NCBI RefSeq assembly: GCF_029868385.1
Contig: NZ_JARWNX010000033.1
Coordinates: 1-48,330 of the forward strand
From: Nocardia cyriacigeorgica
GTDB lineage: Bacteria; Actinomycetota; Actinomycetes; Mycobacteriales; Mycobacteriaceae
Length of the DNA stretch: 48,330 bases
Direction: 5' to 3'
This document shows positions 8,406 through 15,725 of the stretch, in pieces; the first letter of the stretch is position 1; each line of letters opens with the position of its first letter. The position numbers were made by a program, and so were the translations under genes. The notes under the pieces are model-generated. The model was not told where the DNA came from, searched no databases, and worked only from the letters and a program-made list of their open reading frames with translations.

Positions 8406-9470
8406 GTGGCAGCACATCACCGCAGTCGAGGTAGACGACGCCTGGCCGGGGCGACCATCACGGCGGCACTTCTCACCGTGGCGCTGCACGGCGGCGGCCC
8501 GGCGGGAGCCGATCCGGCCACCCTGCCCACCACCGCCAGCGATGCCGTCCAGCGGATGATCGACCTGTCCCGCCAATCCGAACAGCTCAACCAGCAGGCA
8601 CTCGGCGCACAGGCCGACTTCGACGCCAAGCTCGCCGTCCAACGCGATGCCGAAGCCACCCTCGCCACGGCCACGGCCGCCGTGAACGCCGCACGCGACG
8701 AGGTCCGCAAATATCAGCCGGTCATCGATCGCACCGCGATCGCCGCCTATCAGGGTGCGCGCACGAATCGCCTGTTCTCGGTCCTCGTCAGCGATTCCCC
8801 GCAGCAGCTGCTCGACCAGATGTCCACCCTGGATGTGGTGGCCACCCAGACCTCGATTCAGCTGAAGCAGTACAAGAAGGCCACCGACGCCGCGACCGCC
8901 GCCGAAACCACCGCGCGCACCGCCGCCGACAATGCCCGCACCGCCGCCGACAAGGCCGACAGCGTGCGCGGCGATATGGAACGTAAACGCGCCGATCTCC
9001 AGGGCGCGATCGGTCAGGTGATCGAGGCGTGGGGCACGCTGTCCGCCACGGACAAATCGGCGTTGGCCGGTTCACCCTTCCCACCCGGATTCGATCGCGA
9101 CACCCTGCTGCGCGGGCTCGTCCCCGGTAGCGGCACCAGCGCGCTGGCCGCCGGACTCACCCGCGTCGGCGATCCCTATGTCTGGGGCGCCACCGGCCCC
9201 GACCAGTTCGACTGCTCGGGTCTGGTCCAGTGGGCGTTCAAACAGGTCGGCAAGGAGGTGCCGCGCACCAGTTCGGCACAGGCCTCCTACGGCACACCGG
9301 TCGCCAAGGACGATCTACGCCCCGGTGACGTCGTGTTCTTCTACCCGGACATCACCCATGTCGGTATCTACGCCGGCAATGGGCTGATGCTGCACGCCTC
9401 CACGTTCGGCGTTCCGGTCGCGGTCGCGCCCATGGGTTCCACGCCCTATCACTCGGCCAGGCGATACTGA
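8406..9470 (+). CDS. ripC: RipC-like secreted NlpC/P60 peptidoglycan endopeptidase
   Basis: This 354-residue exported cell-wall hydrolase is the counterpart of mycobacterial RipC by domain order and place. A signal peptide spans about residues 1-35 (AGATITAALLTVALHGGGPAGA). An alanine-rich helical coiled-coil region, about 45-215, has the DAVQRMIDLSRQSEQLNQQ start typical of Rip proteins. The C-terminal NlpC/P60 domain has C270 in DCSGL, H318 in ITHVG and H330 in LMLHAS. In RipC the coiled coil is thought to meet the FtsEX complex, which activates the hydrolase; this is known for the family. The GTG start at 8406 has a GGCAGG-like site directly upstream. The next gene starts 6 bp after the stop. 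Confidence 0.9.
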   Translation: MAAHHRSRGRRRLAGATITAALLTVALHGGGPAGADPATLPTTASDAVQRMIDLSRQSEQLNQQALGAQADFDAKLAVQRDAEATLATATAAVNAARDEVRKYQPVIDRTAIAAYQGARTNRLFSVLVSDSPQQLLDQMSTLDVVATQTSIQLKQYKKATDAATAAETTARTAADNARTAADKADSVRGDMERKRADLQGAIGQVIEAWGTLSATDKSALAGSPFPPGFDRDTLLRGLVPGSGTSALAAGLTRVGDPYVWGATGPDQFDCSGLVQWAFKQVGKEVPRTSSAQASYGTPVAKDDLRPGDVVFFYPDITHVGIYAGNGLMLHASTFGVPVAVAPMGSTPYHSARRY

Positions 9471-9476
9471 GCACCG

Positions 9477-10484
9477 ATGAACGGTGTGCGGCGGGTCCGT
9501 GACTGGCTGTCGGAACGACGGCGCTTCGAGTTCTGCCTCACCACTCTCATGGTGGTCCTGTTGACCGGCACCTGTGCCGCGCTGCTCCTGCTGCCCGATT
9601 CGGTGATGGCCCCGTTGCGGGCGGCCGGTGCTGGTAGCACCACGGCGCCCGCCGCCGGACAGCAACCGATCACCGATGCGCGGCTGACCGAGATCCAGCG
9701 CATCACCGAACCGTTCGGCCCGCTCGTGACGCGGCAGGTCGCCACCGGTGGCGCACAACCCGCGCTGGTGGTCGGCCATCCGCGGCAGCAGCGTGAGATC
9801 GACCTCCTCGCCGACGAACTCGCGGCCGCGACCACAGCGGTCACCGAGATGTGGGGCCAGGACTGGTCACGTGCGGCCGTGGTGGTCGTATCGTCCGCAC
9901 CCGCCGAGTTCGCCGCCCTGGTGCGAGCGACCGGCGATCTACCCGGTGAGGTCGCGGCCGCGACGGTATCGGACCCGTTCACTCCCGGTACCCGGCCCAC
10001 CGGCCAGCGCGTGGTGTTCGGCCCCGACGCCGGGCGCCGCCTCGACCCCGACGGCCTGCGTGCACTGCTGCGCCATGAACTCACCCACGTCGCCACCAGG
10101 GCCGCGACGGTCGACGGCTCCCCACAGTGGCTGCTGGAGGGTTTCGCCGAATACACCGCCCACCGCGGCCGGAACCGCTCCTTCACCGATATCGCCCCCA
10201 CCCTCGCCACCCGCCTCGCCACCGGCTCCGTCCCCGCCGACCTGCCCACCGACGCCGAATTCACCGGCCCACACGCCGCCACCGCCTACGAGCTGGCCTG
10301 GTCGATCTGCGCCTACCTCGCCACCACCTACGACGACCCCCGCCTCACCACCCTCTACCGCCACCTCGCCACCGGCCCCCGATCCCCCACCACCGAAGAC
10401 GCCGCCTTCCGCGAAATCCTCGGCACCACCCGCACCGATCTGATCACCGGCTGGCAGAGCTGGCTGCGCACGCAGAACGCGTAA
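9477..10484 (+). CDS. Membrane-anchored HExxH metallopeptidase-like protein
   Basis: This 335-residue protein has one N-terminal membrane helix (about 20-41) and an extracytoplasmic domain. The domain carries a zincin motif HELTH (200-204) followed by EGFAEY (221-226), so H200, H204 and a downstream glutamate could hold zinc with E201 as catalytic base, as in gluzincins. The gene starts 6 bp after ripC and is very probably co-transcribed and translated with it. The position matches Rv2189c in mycobacteria, but that protein's function is not established to my knowledge. A role as protease or regulator of cell-wall hydrolases is inferred only from motif and context. Confidence 0.75.
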   Translation: MNGVRRVRDWLSERRRFEFCLTTLMVVLLTGTCAALLLLPDSVMAPLRAAGAGSTTAPAAGQQPITDARLTEIQRITEPFGPLVTRQVATGGAQPALVVGHPRQQREIDLLADELAAATTAVTEMWGQDWSRAAVVVVSSAPAEFAALVRATGDLPGEVAAATVSDPFTPGTRPTGQRVVFGPDAGRRLDPDGLRALLRHELTHVATRAATVDGSPQWLLEGFAEYTAHRGRNRSFTDIAPTLATRLATGSVPADLPTDAEFTGPHAATAYELAWSICAYLATTYDDPRLTTLYRHLATGPRSPTTEDAAFREILGTTRTDLITGWQSWLRTQNA

Positions 10485-10507
10485 AGACCTGCCGATATCC
10501 ACCCCCA

Positions 10508-10660
10508 TTTCCGAGCGAAGCGAGACCGAACCCCAAAGTTCGCGGCCCGTCTCGCGTCTCCGCTACCGCTGCGCAAGCCGAAGGCAAGCAGCGGTAGCGG
10601 AGACGCGAGACACCGGGGGCCGCGAACCTGCGCTGCCGCAGGCGGCGCAAATTAGACACA
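10508..10660 (+). repeat. Dispersed hairpin element, copy 1 (upstream of pimB)
   Basis: The element begins with GAGCGAAGCGAGACCG. It contains a perfect 24-bp stem (10549-10572 with 10588-10611) around a 15-nt loop, extended by an outer 10-bp stem TTCGCGGCCC/GGGCCGCGAA (10539-10548 with 10617-10626) across a 5-nt bulge. A small GC hairpin with a GCA loop follows (10630-10648), then the conserved tail CGCAAAT...ACACAGTA. A second copy is at 12613. It resembles a REP- or MITE-like non-coding repeat; no transposase or target duplication was seen. Confidence 0.8.
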
Positions 10661-10661
10661 G

Positions 10662-10667
10662 TAGGTT
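10662..10667 (+). promoter_or_regulatory. Probable -10 element (TAGGTT) of pimB at the end of the hairpin element
   Basis: TAGGTT ends 7 nt before the pimB ATG and overlaps the conserved tail of the repeat element. This suggests a leaderless start partly supplied by the element. Confidence 0.4.
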
Positions 10668-10674
10668 GGTGGGT

Positions 10675-11802
10675 ATGGCTCGAACTCTGCTGGTTACCAA
10701 TGATTTCCCGCCGCGTCCCGGGGGTATCCAGTCCTATTTGCAGGCAATGGCCGGGCAGCTGCCGCCGGATGACCTGGTGGTCTACGCACCGCGGTGGCGT
10801 GGGGACAGTCATACGAAGTTCGATGCCGAGCAGAAGTTCCAGGTGGTGCGTCATCCGACGACATTGATGCTGCCGACTCCGTTGGTGATGCGGCGGGCGG
10901 CGAAGTTGTTGCGCAGCGAGAATTGCGACACGGTGTGGTTCGGGGCGGCTGCTCCGTTGGCGATGATGTCGCCGGTATTGCGTCGGGCTGGTGCCGAACG
11001 CATTCTGGCCAGTACGCATGGGCACGAGGTGGGCTGGTCGATGGTGCCGGGGGCGCGGCAGGCGTTGCGGGTGATCGGCGAGTCCACCGATGTGGTGACC
11101 TATGTCAGCAAGTACACCCGGGCGAGGTTTTCGTCGGCGTTCGGGCGCAATGCGGCGCTCGAGTATCTGCCGCCGGGGGTCGATCCCGATGTGTTCCGCC
11201 CCGATCCCGCCGCGCGCGCCGAGCTGCGGCAGCGTTATGGGCTGGGTGATCGGCCGACGATCTTGTGTTTGTCGCGGTTGGTGCCGCGGAAGGGCCAGGA
11301 TGCGTTGATCGTGGCGATGCGCGAGATCCGGGAGCGCATCGATGGCGCGGTGCTGGTCATCGCGGGTGGTGGCCCGTATGAGGAGAAGTTGCGTGGGTTG
11401 GCCGAGGCGCTCGGTGTCACCGATGATGTGGTGTTCACCGGCCGGGTGCGTTCGGATGAGCTGGCCGCCCACCACACGCTGGCCGATGTCTTCGCCATGC
11501 CCGCCCGCACTCGTGGCGCCGGTTTGGATGTCGAGGGGCTCGGCATCGTCTATCTGGAGGCTTCGGCGTCCGGGGTTCCTGTGGTGGCCGGGCGTTCCGG
11601 CGGCGCGCCGGAGACGGTGATCGAGGGCAAGACCGGTCGGGTGGTCGACGGCCGCAAGATCGATCAGATCGTCGAGGCTCTCGTCGGTATTCTCGCCGAC
11701 CCGGAGGCCGCCGCCGGTATGGGCGCGGCGGGCCGCGAGTGGGTCGAACAGCAGTGGCGTTGGGACACCCTCGGCGCCCGGCTGCGTCAGCTGCTGCGCT
11801 GA
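10675..11802 (+). CDS. pimB: GDP-mannose-dependent phosphatidylinositol mannosyltransferase PimB
   Basis: PimB adds the second mannose to Ac-PIM1, an early cytosolic-face step toward PIMs, lipomannan and lipoarabinomannan. The 375-residue GT4 (GT-B fold) enzyme shows the N-terminal TNDFPPRPGGIQSYL acceptor-side motif, ASTHGHEVGWS in the middle, the donor-site SRLVPRKGQD and the EGLGIVYLEAS EX7E segment; these closely match mycobacterial and corynebacterial PimB. The ATG at 10675 follows a TAGGTT hexamer by 7 nt; TTG 10666 and GTG 10669 are less likely. The dispersed hairpin element lies directly upstream. A UUCG-loop hairpin follows the stop. Confidence 0.94.
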   Translation: MARTLLVTNDFPPRPGGIQSYLQAMAGQLPPDDLVVYAPRWRGDSHTKFDAEQKFQVVRHPTTLMLPTPLVMRRAAKLLRSENCDTVWFGAAAPLAMMSPVLRRAGAERILASTHGHEVGWSMVPGARQALRVIGESTDVVTYVSKYTRARFSSAFGRNAALEYLPPGVDPDVFRPDPAARAELRQRYGLGDRPTILCLSRLVPRKGQDALIVAMREIRERIDGAVLVIAGGGPYEEKLRGLAEALGVTDDVVFTGRVRSDELAAHHTLADVFAMPARTRGAGLDVEGLGIVYLEASASGVPVVAGRSGGAPETVIEGKTGRVVDGRKIDQIVEALVGILADPEAAAGMGAAGREWVEQQWRWDTLGARLRQLLR

Positions 11803-11813
11803 CCACGGTGATC

Positions 11814-11831
11814 CGGTTCCTTCGGGAACCG
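11814..11831 (+). terminator. Hairpin with UUCG tetraloop after pimB
   Basis: CGGTTCC-TTCG-GGAACCG lies 11 bp after the pimB stop: a 7-bp stem with a stable UUCG loop, a likely terminator or 3' end protector. Confidence 0.6.
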
Positions 11832-11999
11832 AATTGCCCACTGCGGTAACGATTCCCGAGCGAGGCACGACGTAGGTATCGCGCTCGTGACCGGCCGGAT
11901 GACATCGCCGGTTCGCGAGTGCGAGGCCGGAGCATCGACACCACCGATCTCCCGGTCCAGCATCAGCCGTGGACATCCCCTCACAGATATGGACCTCGC

Positions 12000-12455
12000 A
12001 TGCCCAGCGCTCTTCGTACCGTGACCACCACCGCGCTCTGCGCCCTGTCGGCCGCCTCGCTCATCGCCACCGCGAGCCCAGCGCAGGCCGAGTTCGCGGG
12101 CGTGTGCACTGTCGAATACCCGGACCCCAACGTCCCCACCCGAGTGGAGAGCAGCAAGGTGTCGGCGAATGTGACGGCGCCGGGAACGGTGACCTTCCAG
12201 TTCGAAACGCACTCAACCACCGACCAGCCCTACACCCAGACCGCCACGGTCATCTGGGCCAATATCGACACCGGCCGCAATGGTTCCACCGCCACCGAGG
12301 CCCGTATCAACGCAGGCTCCACCACGCTGACCCTGCCGCCGACGGAAACCAAGCCCGGCACCCTGGCCATCGTCGCGCAAGTGCACAACGTCGCCGACGA
12401 CGGCCAGCACGTCTCCACCCTCGACTGCTCCGCCGAGTACACGGTCACCTCCTGA
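12000..12455 (+). CDS. Secreted protein of unknown function
   Basis: This 151-residue protein has a typical signal peptide (MPSALRTVTTTALCALSAASLIATASPAQA, cleavage after about residue 30, written here only as position 1-30 of the product). The mature part is threonine- and valine-rich, probably beta-sandwich, with two cysteines (in GVCTVEY near its start and LDCSAEY near its end) that could bridge. No family is recognised. The ATG at 12000 is the start that gives a normal signal peptide; no Shine-Dalgarno is evident, and a weak TATGGA hexamer lies 6 nt upstream. It interrupts the pimB-SRPBCC order seen in mycobacteria, so it may be lineage-specific. Confidence 0.65.
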   Translation: MPSALRTVTTTALCALSAASLIATASPAQAEFAGVCTVEYPDPNVPTRVESSKVSANVTAPGTVTFQFETHSTTDQPYTQTATVIWANIDTGRNGSTATEARINAGSTTLTLPPTETKPGTLAIVAQVHNVADDGQHVSTLDCSAEYTVTS

Positions 12456-12488
12456 TACGAGGCCGCCGCAGCTCTCCGCGGCGACGGT

Positions 12489-12555
12489 CCCGCTGCCGGT
12501 GGAACAGCCACACTCACGGATCCCCCGGCAGCGGGAAAGCCACACTCACGGATCC
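12489..12555 (+). repeat. Inverted repeat interleaved with an 18-bp direct repeat
   Basis: CCCGCTGCCGG (12489-12499) pairs perfectly with CCGGCAGCGGG (12525-12535). The 18-mer AGCCACACTCACGGATCC occurs at 12506-12523, in the loop, and again at 12538-12555. It could end the secreted-protein transcript, but the 25-nt loop is long for a terminator. Confidence 0.5.
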
Positions 12556-12612
12556 ACGCAACGGAACAGCGTCGCTCACAAACCACCTGGTACCAGTGCC
12601 GGAAGACCACCG

Positions 12613-12809
12613 TTTTCGAGCGAAGCGAGACCGCCCACAAAGTTCGCGGCCCGTCTCGCGTCTCCGCTACCGCTGCGCAAGCCGAAGGCAAGCAGCGGCA
12701 GCGGAGACGCGAGACACCAGGGGGCCGCGAACACGCGGCGCCGCAGGCGCCGCAATCAAACAGAGCCCCGCGAACACGCGCCGCCGCAGGCGGCGCAAAT
12801 CCAACACAG
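12613..12809 (+). repeat. Dispersed hairpin element, copy 2, with a duplicated small hairpin
   Basis: Same architecture as the copy at 10508: 24-bp stem with one mismatch (12653-12676 with 12692-12715), identical 15-nt loop, and outer 10-bp stem (12643-12652 with 12722-12731). Its small GC hairpin is duplicated: 12735-12753 and 12778-12796, both with GCA loops. The two small stems differ at one base on each side in a way that keeps pairing. The tail CGCAAAT...ACACAGTA is shared with copy 1. Confidence 0.8.
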
Positions 12810-12815
12810 TACGCT
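12810..12815 (+). promoter_or_regulatory. Probable -10 element (TACGCT), leaderless start
   Basis: TACGCT begins at the last base region of the repeat tail and ends 6 nt before the GTG at 12822, mirroring the arrangement at pimB. Confidence 0.4.
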
Positions 12816-12821
12816 CAGCGC

Positions 12822-13205
12822 GTGAGCAGTATCCAGGTCGCAGATCAGACATTTGTCGCCGCTCCGGGCGCGGCGGTCGGTGAGGTGCTCGCCGCGCCGG
12901 GCAAGTGGCGGCGCTGGTGGCCGGATCTGACCTTGGACGTGCGAGAAGACCGTGGCGACAAGGGAATCCGCTGGACTGTCGGCGGTGCGTTGACCGGCAC
13001 CATGGAGGTGTGGTTGGAGCCCTCGTTGGATGGGGTGATCCTGCATTATTTCCTGCATGCCGAGCCGACGCGTCCGATCGAGCCGCGCAGGTTGGCCGAG
13101 GCCAATCGGGCGCGCCGGGTCGCGGGTAAGAAGATGTCGTTCGAGGTGAAGTCTCGGCTGGAGGCGGATCGCCCGGCCGGTGTCGCGCCTGCACACGCCT
13201 CCTGA
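12822..13205 (+). CDS. SRPBCC-fold protein (Rv2186c-like)
   Basis: This 127-residue protein has the START/polyketide-cyclase-like pattern: an N-terminal strand ending in AAPGAAVGEVLAAPGKW, a WW-P-D segment, then curved strands around GIRWTVGGALTGTMEVWLEP. Members bind hydrophobic ligands; no catalytic residue can be named here. It is followed 62 bp later by a second SRPBCC gene, as in mycobacteria (Rv2186c-Rv2185c), in a cluster with pimB, an ATPase and an acyltransferase, so a lipid-related envelope role is inferred. The GTG start has a TACGCT hexamer 6 nt upstream and no Shine-Dalgarno. Confidence 0.78.
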   Translation: MSSIQVADQTFVAAPGAAVGEVLAAPGKWRRWWPDLTLDVREDRGDKGIRWTVGGALTGTMEVWLEPSLDGVILHYFLHAEPTRPIEPRRLAEANRARRVAGKKMSFEVKSRLEADRPAGVAPAHAS

Positions 13206-13267
13206 ACTGTTCATATCTCGACGTTTCACCGCCAGCATCGTCGCCGGAAAGGAAACCGTTCACCGTC

Positions 13268-13705
13268 ATGGCCGACCGGACCCAGAGATCGATTGTCATC
13301 GCGGCCCCGTCGCAGCAGGTGATGTCCGTTATCGCCGATCTGGCGTCCTACCCGGAGTGGGTGTCGTCGGCCAAATCGGTGGAGGTGCTCGAATCCGGTC
13401 CCGATGGCCGTGCCCGGACCGCGCGTTTCGTGTTGGACGCTGGCGTCGTCAAGGACACCTACGTGTTGGCCTACAACTGGCGTCCGGATGGTAAGGCCGT
13501 CACCTGGACGCTGCTCAGCGGTGATCTCCAGAAGGCACAGAACGGTAGCTACGAACTCGTCGACCAGCCCGACGGCAGTACCGAGGTGATCTACCAGCTC
13601 ACCGTGGATCTCAATATCCCGATGATCGGCATGTTCAAACGCAAGGCCGAGAAGGTGATCACCGATACCGCGTTGAAGGAGCTGAAGAAACGGGTCGAAG
13701 GCTGA
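13268..13705 (+). CDS. SRPBCC family protein (polyketide cyclase/START-like, Rv2185c-like)
   Basis: This 145-residue protein is a single SRPBCC domain. It starts with the family pattern SIVIAAPSQQVMSVIADLASYPEWVSS, has a central GRARTARFVLDAGVVKDTY strand pair, and ends in a long helix (FKRKAEKVITDTALKELKKR). Proteins of this type bind lipids or polyketides in a helix-grip cavity. AAGGAA lies about 13 nt before the ATG. It is conserved beside the ATPase gene that follows 53 bp later, so the two may work together; no reaction can be assigned. Confidence 0.85.
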   Translation: MADRTQRSIVIAAPSQQVMSVIADLASYPEWVSSAKSVEVLESGPDGRARTARFVLDAGVVKDTYVLAYNWRPDGKAVTWTLLSGDLQKAQNGSYELVDQPDGSTEVIYQLTVDLNIPMIGMFKRKAEKVITDTALKELKKRVEG

Positions 13706-13758
13706 CCGCGCACGGACCCGGCGGCGGCACATCCGGTCCTGACGGCCCCGGCGGCGCG

Positions 13759-15144
13759 ATGTCCAGCGCGGACGGCATGCGGAGTACCGGACGGTCCGAC
13801 GGCGCAATCCCTGGAACCACCGGCGACCGAGGCACCCGCGTCGAGTTGTTCATCGGTAAGGGCGGGGTCGGGAAGACGACGCTGGCGTGCGCGACCGCGA
13901 TGTCGTACGCGCGAGCCGGTTCCCGAGTTCTTGTCGCGTCCCTCGATCAGGCTCATTCCCTCGGTGACGCGCTCGGTTTCCGGTTCTCGCACGATCCGGG
14001 CACGGTCGCCGGAATCGCCGCGGTGGTGCCGGGACTCGATGTGATCGAGATCGATTCGCTCGCCTTGCTGGAGGACCGGTTCCGCGAGGTGGCGCGGCTG
14101 CTGACCGCCGACACCGGCCACGATCACGGTATCGATCTGGGCGCGCTGGATCCGGCGGAACTCACCGGTCTGCCCGGCGTGCAGGAACTACTGATGCTGG
14201 TGGAGATCACCGAATACGCGAATGAGAACGACTGGGATGTGATCGTCGTGGATTGTCCGCCCTCGGCGGATATGCTGCGCATCGTCACCGCTCCCGATAC
14301 GCTGCTCGGCTATCTCGACCGGGTGTGGCCGCCGCATGCGCGCGCGATGAGCAGTATCGGCACCGATCTGCGCCGGGTGGTGTTGGCCGCGACCGTGCAG
14401 CGCATCGTCCGTGCGGTCACCGAGGTGCGTGATCTGCTGGCCGATCATGCACGCACCAGCGCGCGGTTGATCACGGTCGCCGAGCGGGTCGCGGTCGCCG
14501 AATCGGCTCGGGTGCGTTCGGCGGCGGCGCTGCTCGGGTTGCGGTTGGACGCCGTGGTGGTCAACAAGGTGCTGCCCGCGGTGCCCGAACCGACCGGGCC
14601 CGCCGACGCCGCCCATCCTGCGGTGCACTGGTATCGGAATCGGCGCGCCGAACAGCATGATGTGATCGCCGGGTTGCGTCGCGCCATGCCCGAGGTTGCG
14701 GTGCTGGTCGCCGCGCATACCGGCCCGGAACCGGTCGGTGTGGGTTCGCTGGCCGCGCTGTCGTACGCGGTCGGTGAGAGCGATTCGATGGCGGCGCAGG
14801 GGCACGGCGCGCGACGCGACGCGGCCGCGGAACTCGACACGGGCCCGGTCCTGGGCAACAATCCCGCTGAGGGCGGCGCGCGTTCCGGCGAACCGGTGGT
14901 TCGATGGGAGTCGGGCGCCGGGCTGCATTCGGTGTATGCGATGCGAATGCATCTGCCGGTCGCCGATCCAGCGACGCTGCGGCTGGGACGAGTGGAGGAC
15001 GATTTGATCGTGGGAGCGGATGGGGTGCGGCGCCGGGTGCGGCTGGCGCCGGTGTTGCGGCGGTGCACGGTCGCCGCCGCCGAACTCGACGGCGGCTATC
15101 TCATCGTCCGTTTCCAGCCCGATCCGGAGGTGTGGCCGCTGTGA
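13759..15144 (+). CDS. ArsA/GET3-like P-loop ATPase
   Basis: This 461-residue cytosolic ATPase has a deviant Walker A GKGGVGKTT (33-41), ASLDQAHSLGD soon after, and a hydrophobic strand ending VIVVDCPPSADMLRI (the DCPP A-loop/Walker B-like part of the SIMIBI class). ArsA, Get3 and MinD relatives couple ATP to transport, membrane targeting or positioning. The C-terminal 100 residues end in a small beta-rich domain (LHSVYAMRMHLPVADP onward), as in ArsA-like proteins with a HSP20-like tail. Counterpart of Rv2184c by position. The start is uncertain: ATG 13759 or 13777, neither with a good ribosome site. The stop overlaps the next gene by GTGA. Confidence 0.82.
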   Translation: MSSADGMRSTGRSDGAIPGTTGDRGTRVELFIGKGGVGKTTLACATAMSYARAGSRVLVASLDQAHSLGDALGFRFSHDPGTVAGIAAVVPGLDVIEIDSLALLEDRFREVARLLTADTGHDHGIDLGALDPAELTGLPGVQELLMLVEITEYANENDWDVIVVDCPPSADMLRIVTAPDTLLGYLDRVWPPHARAMSSIGTDLRRVVLAATVQRIVRAVTEVRDLLADHARTSARLITVAERVAVAESARVRSAAALLGLRLDAVVVNKVLPAVPEPTGPADAAHPAVHWYRNRRAEQHDVIAGLRRAMPEVAVLVAAHTGPEPVGVGSLAALSYAVGESDSMAAQGHGARRDAAAELDTGPVLGNNPAEGGARSGEPVVRWESGAGLHSVYAMRMHLPVADPATLRLGRVEDDLIVGADGVRRRVRLAPVLRRCTVAAAELDGGYLIVRFQPDPEVWPL

Positions 15145-15725
15145 CCGCCACCGCCGAACCCGACGGTCTCGCCGAATTCGCCGTCGAACTCAAACTGCTC
15201 GCCGAAGCCGTACTCGAACGGGTCGAACCGGTGCTGCGCCGGGCGGCGGCCGACGGTAAACCGGAATGGGACAATTGCAGCTGGTGCCCGGTCTGCGCGG
15301 CGGCGGCGCTGGTGCGTGGGGAACAGCATGATGTGCTCTCGGCGATCGCCGATCACGGCACCGCGATCGTCACGGTCCTGCGGGAGGCGCTCGCTGGTGT
15401 GCCGGTAGAGCCGGTGATGCCGGAGGGCAGTCCCGAACACGGTGTGCGGCACCGTCATCACAGTGCCCGGCCGGAGGCGGCCGAGCACCCGGCGGCCGAT
15501 CGGGTGGATTCCGTGCCGCGCGGTGGTCCGGATACGCGGGGCCCCGCAACATCGGCCGCCGCCGAACCCGGTCCGGGCGACATCGGCCCGACCGACGGGG
15601 ACACCGGCACGGGGTCGGACAGTCCAGGCGCAGGTGAGGCCACCGATCCCGGTGGTCGAGAGTCCGCTACGGGCAATCGCACTCGCGCCCGATACGTCGG
15701 CATCCCCGTGACGATCAAGACATGA
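15141..15725 (+). CDS. Conserved CxxCxxC protein with a disordered tail (Rv2183c-like)
   Basis: This is a 194-residue protein. The first 90 residues are conserved-looking, with helices around LAEFAVELKLLAEAVLERVEPVLRR-like sequence and a CSWCPVC motif (C46, C49, C52) before LVRGEQHDVL. The last ~100 residues are low-complexity and rich in glycine, proline and aspartate, so probably disordered; the mycobacterial counterpart is shorter. It is tightly coupled on both sides: its GTG overlaps the ATPase stop (GTGA) and its stop overlaps the glucokinase start (ATGA). The cysteines could bind a metal or form disulfides; function unknown. A partner role with the ATPase is inferred from coupling. Confidence 0.75.
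   Translation: MTATAEPDGLAEFAVELKLLAEAVLERVEPVLRRAAADGKPEWDNCSWCPVCAAAALVRGEQHDVLSAIADHGTAIVTVLREALAGVPVEPVMPEGSPEHGVRHRHHSARPEAAEHPAADRVDSVPRGGPDTRGPATSAAAEPGPGDIGPTDGDTGTGSDSPGAGEATDPGGRESATGNRTRARYVGIPVTIKT

Larger units (their letters stand above)
12456..12821. other. Repeat-rich gene-free stretch
   Basis: These 366 bases hold an 11-bp inverted repeat (12489-12499 with 12525-12535), an 18-bp direct repeat (AGCCACACTCACGGATCC at 12506 and 12538), and the second copy of the dispersed hairpin element (12613-12809). No coding potential was accepted. Confidence 0.6.

Noticed and set aside
10508..12809. Insertion sequence flanking pimB as a composite element
   Set aside because: There is no transposase and no target duplication; both copies have the same orientation and short non-coding length.
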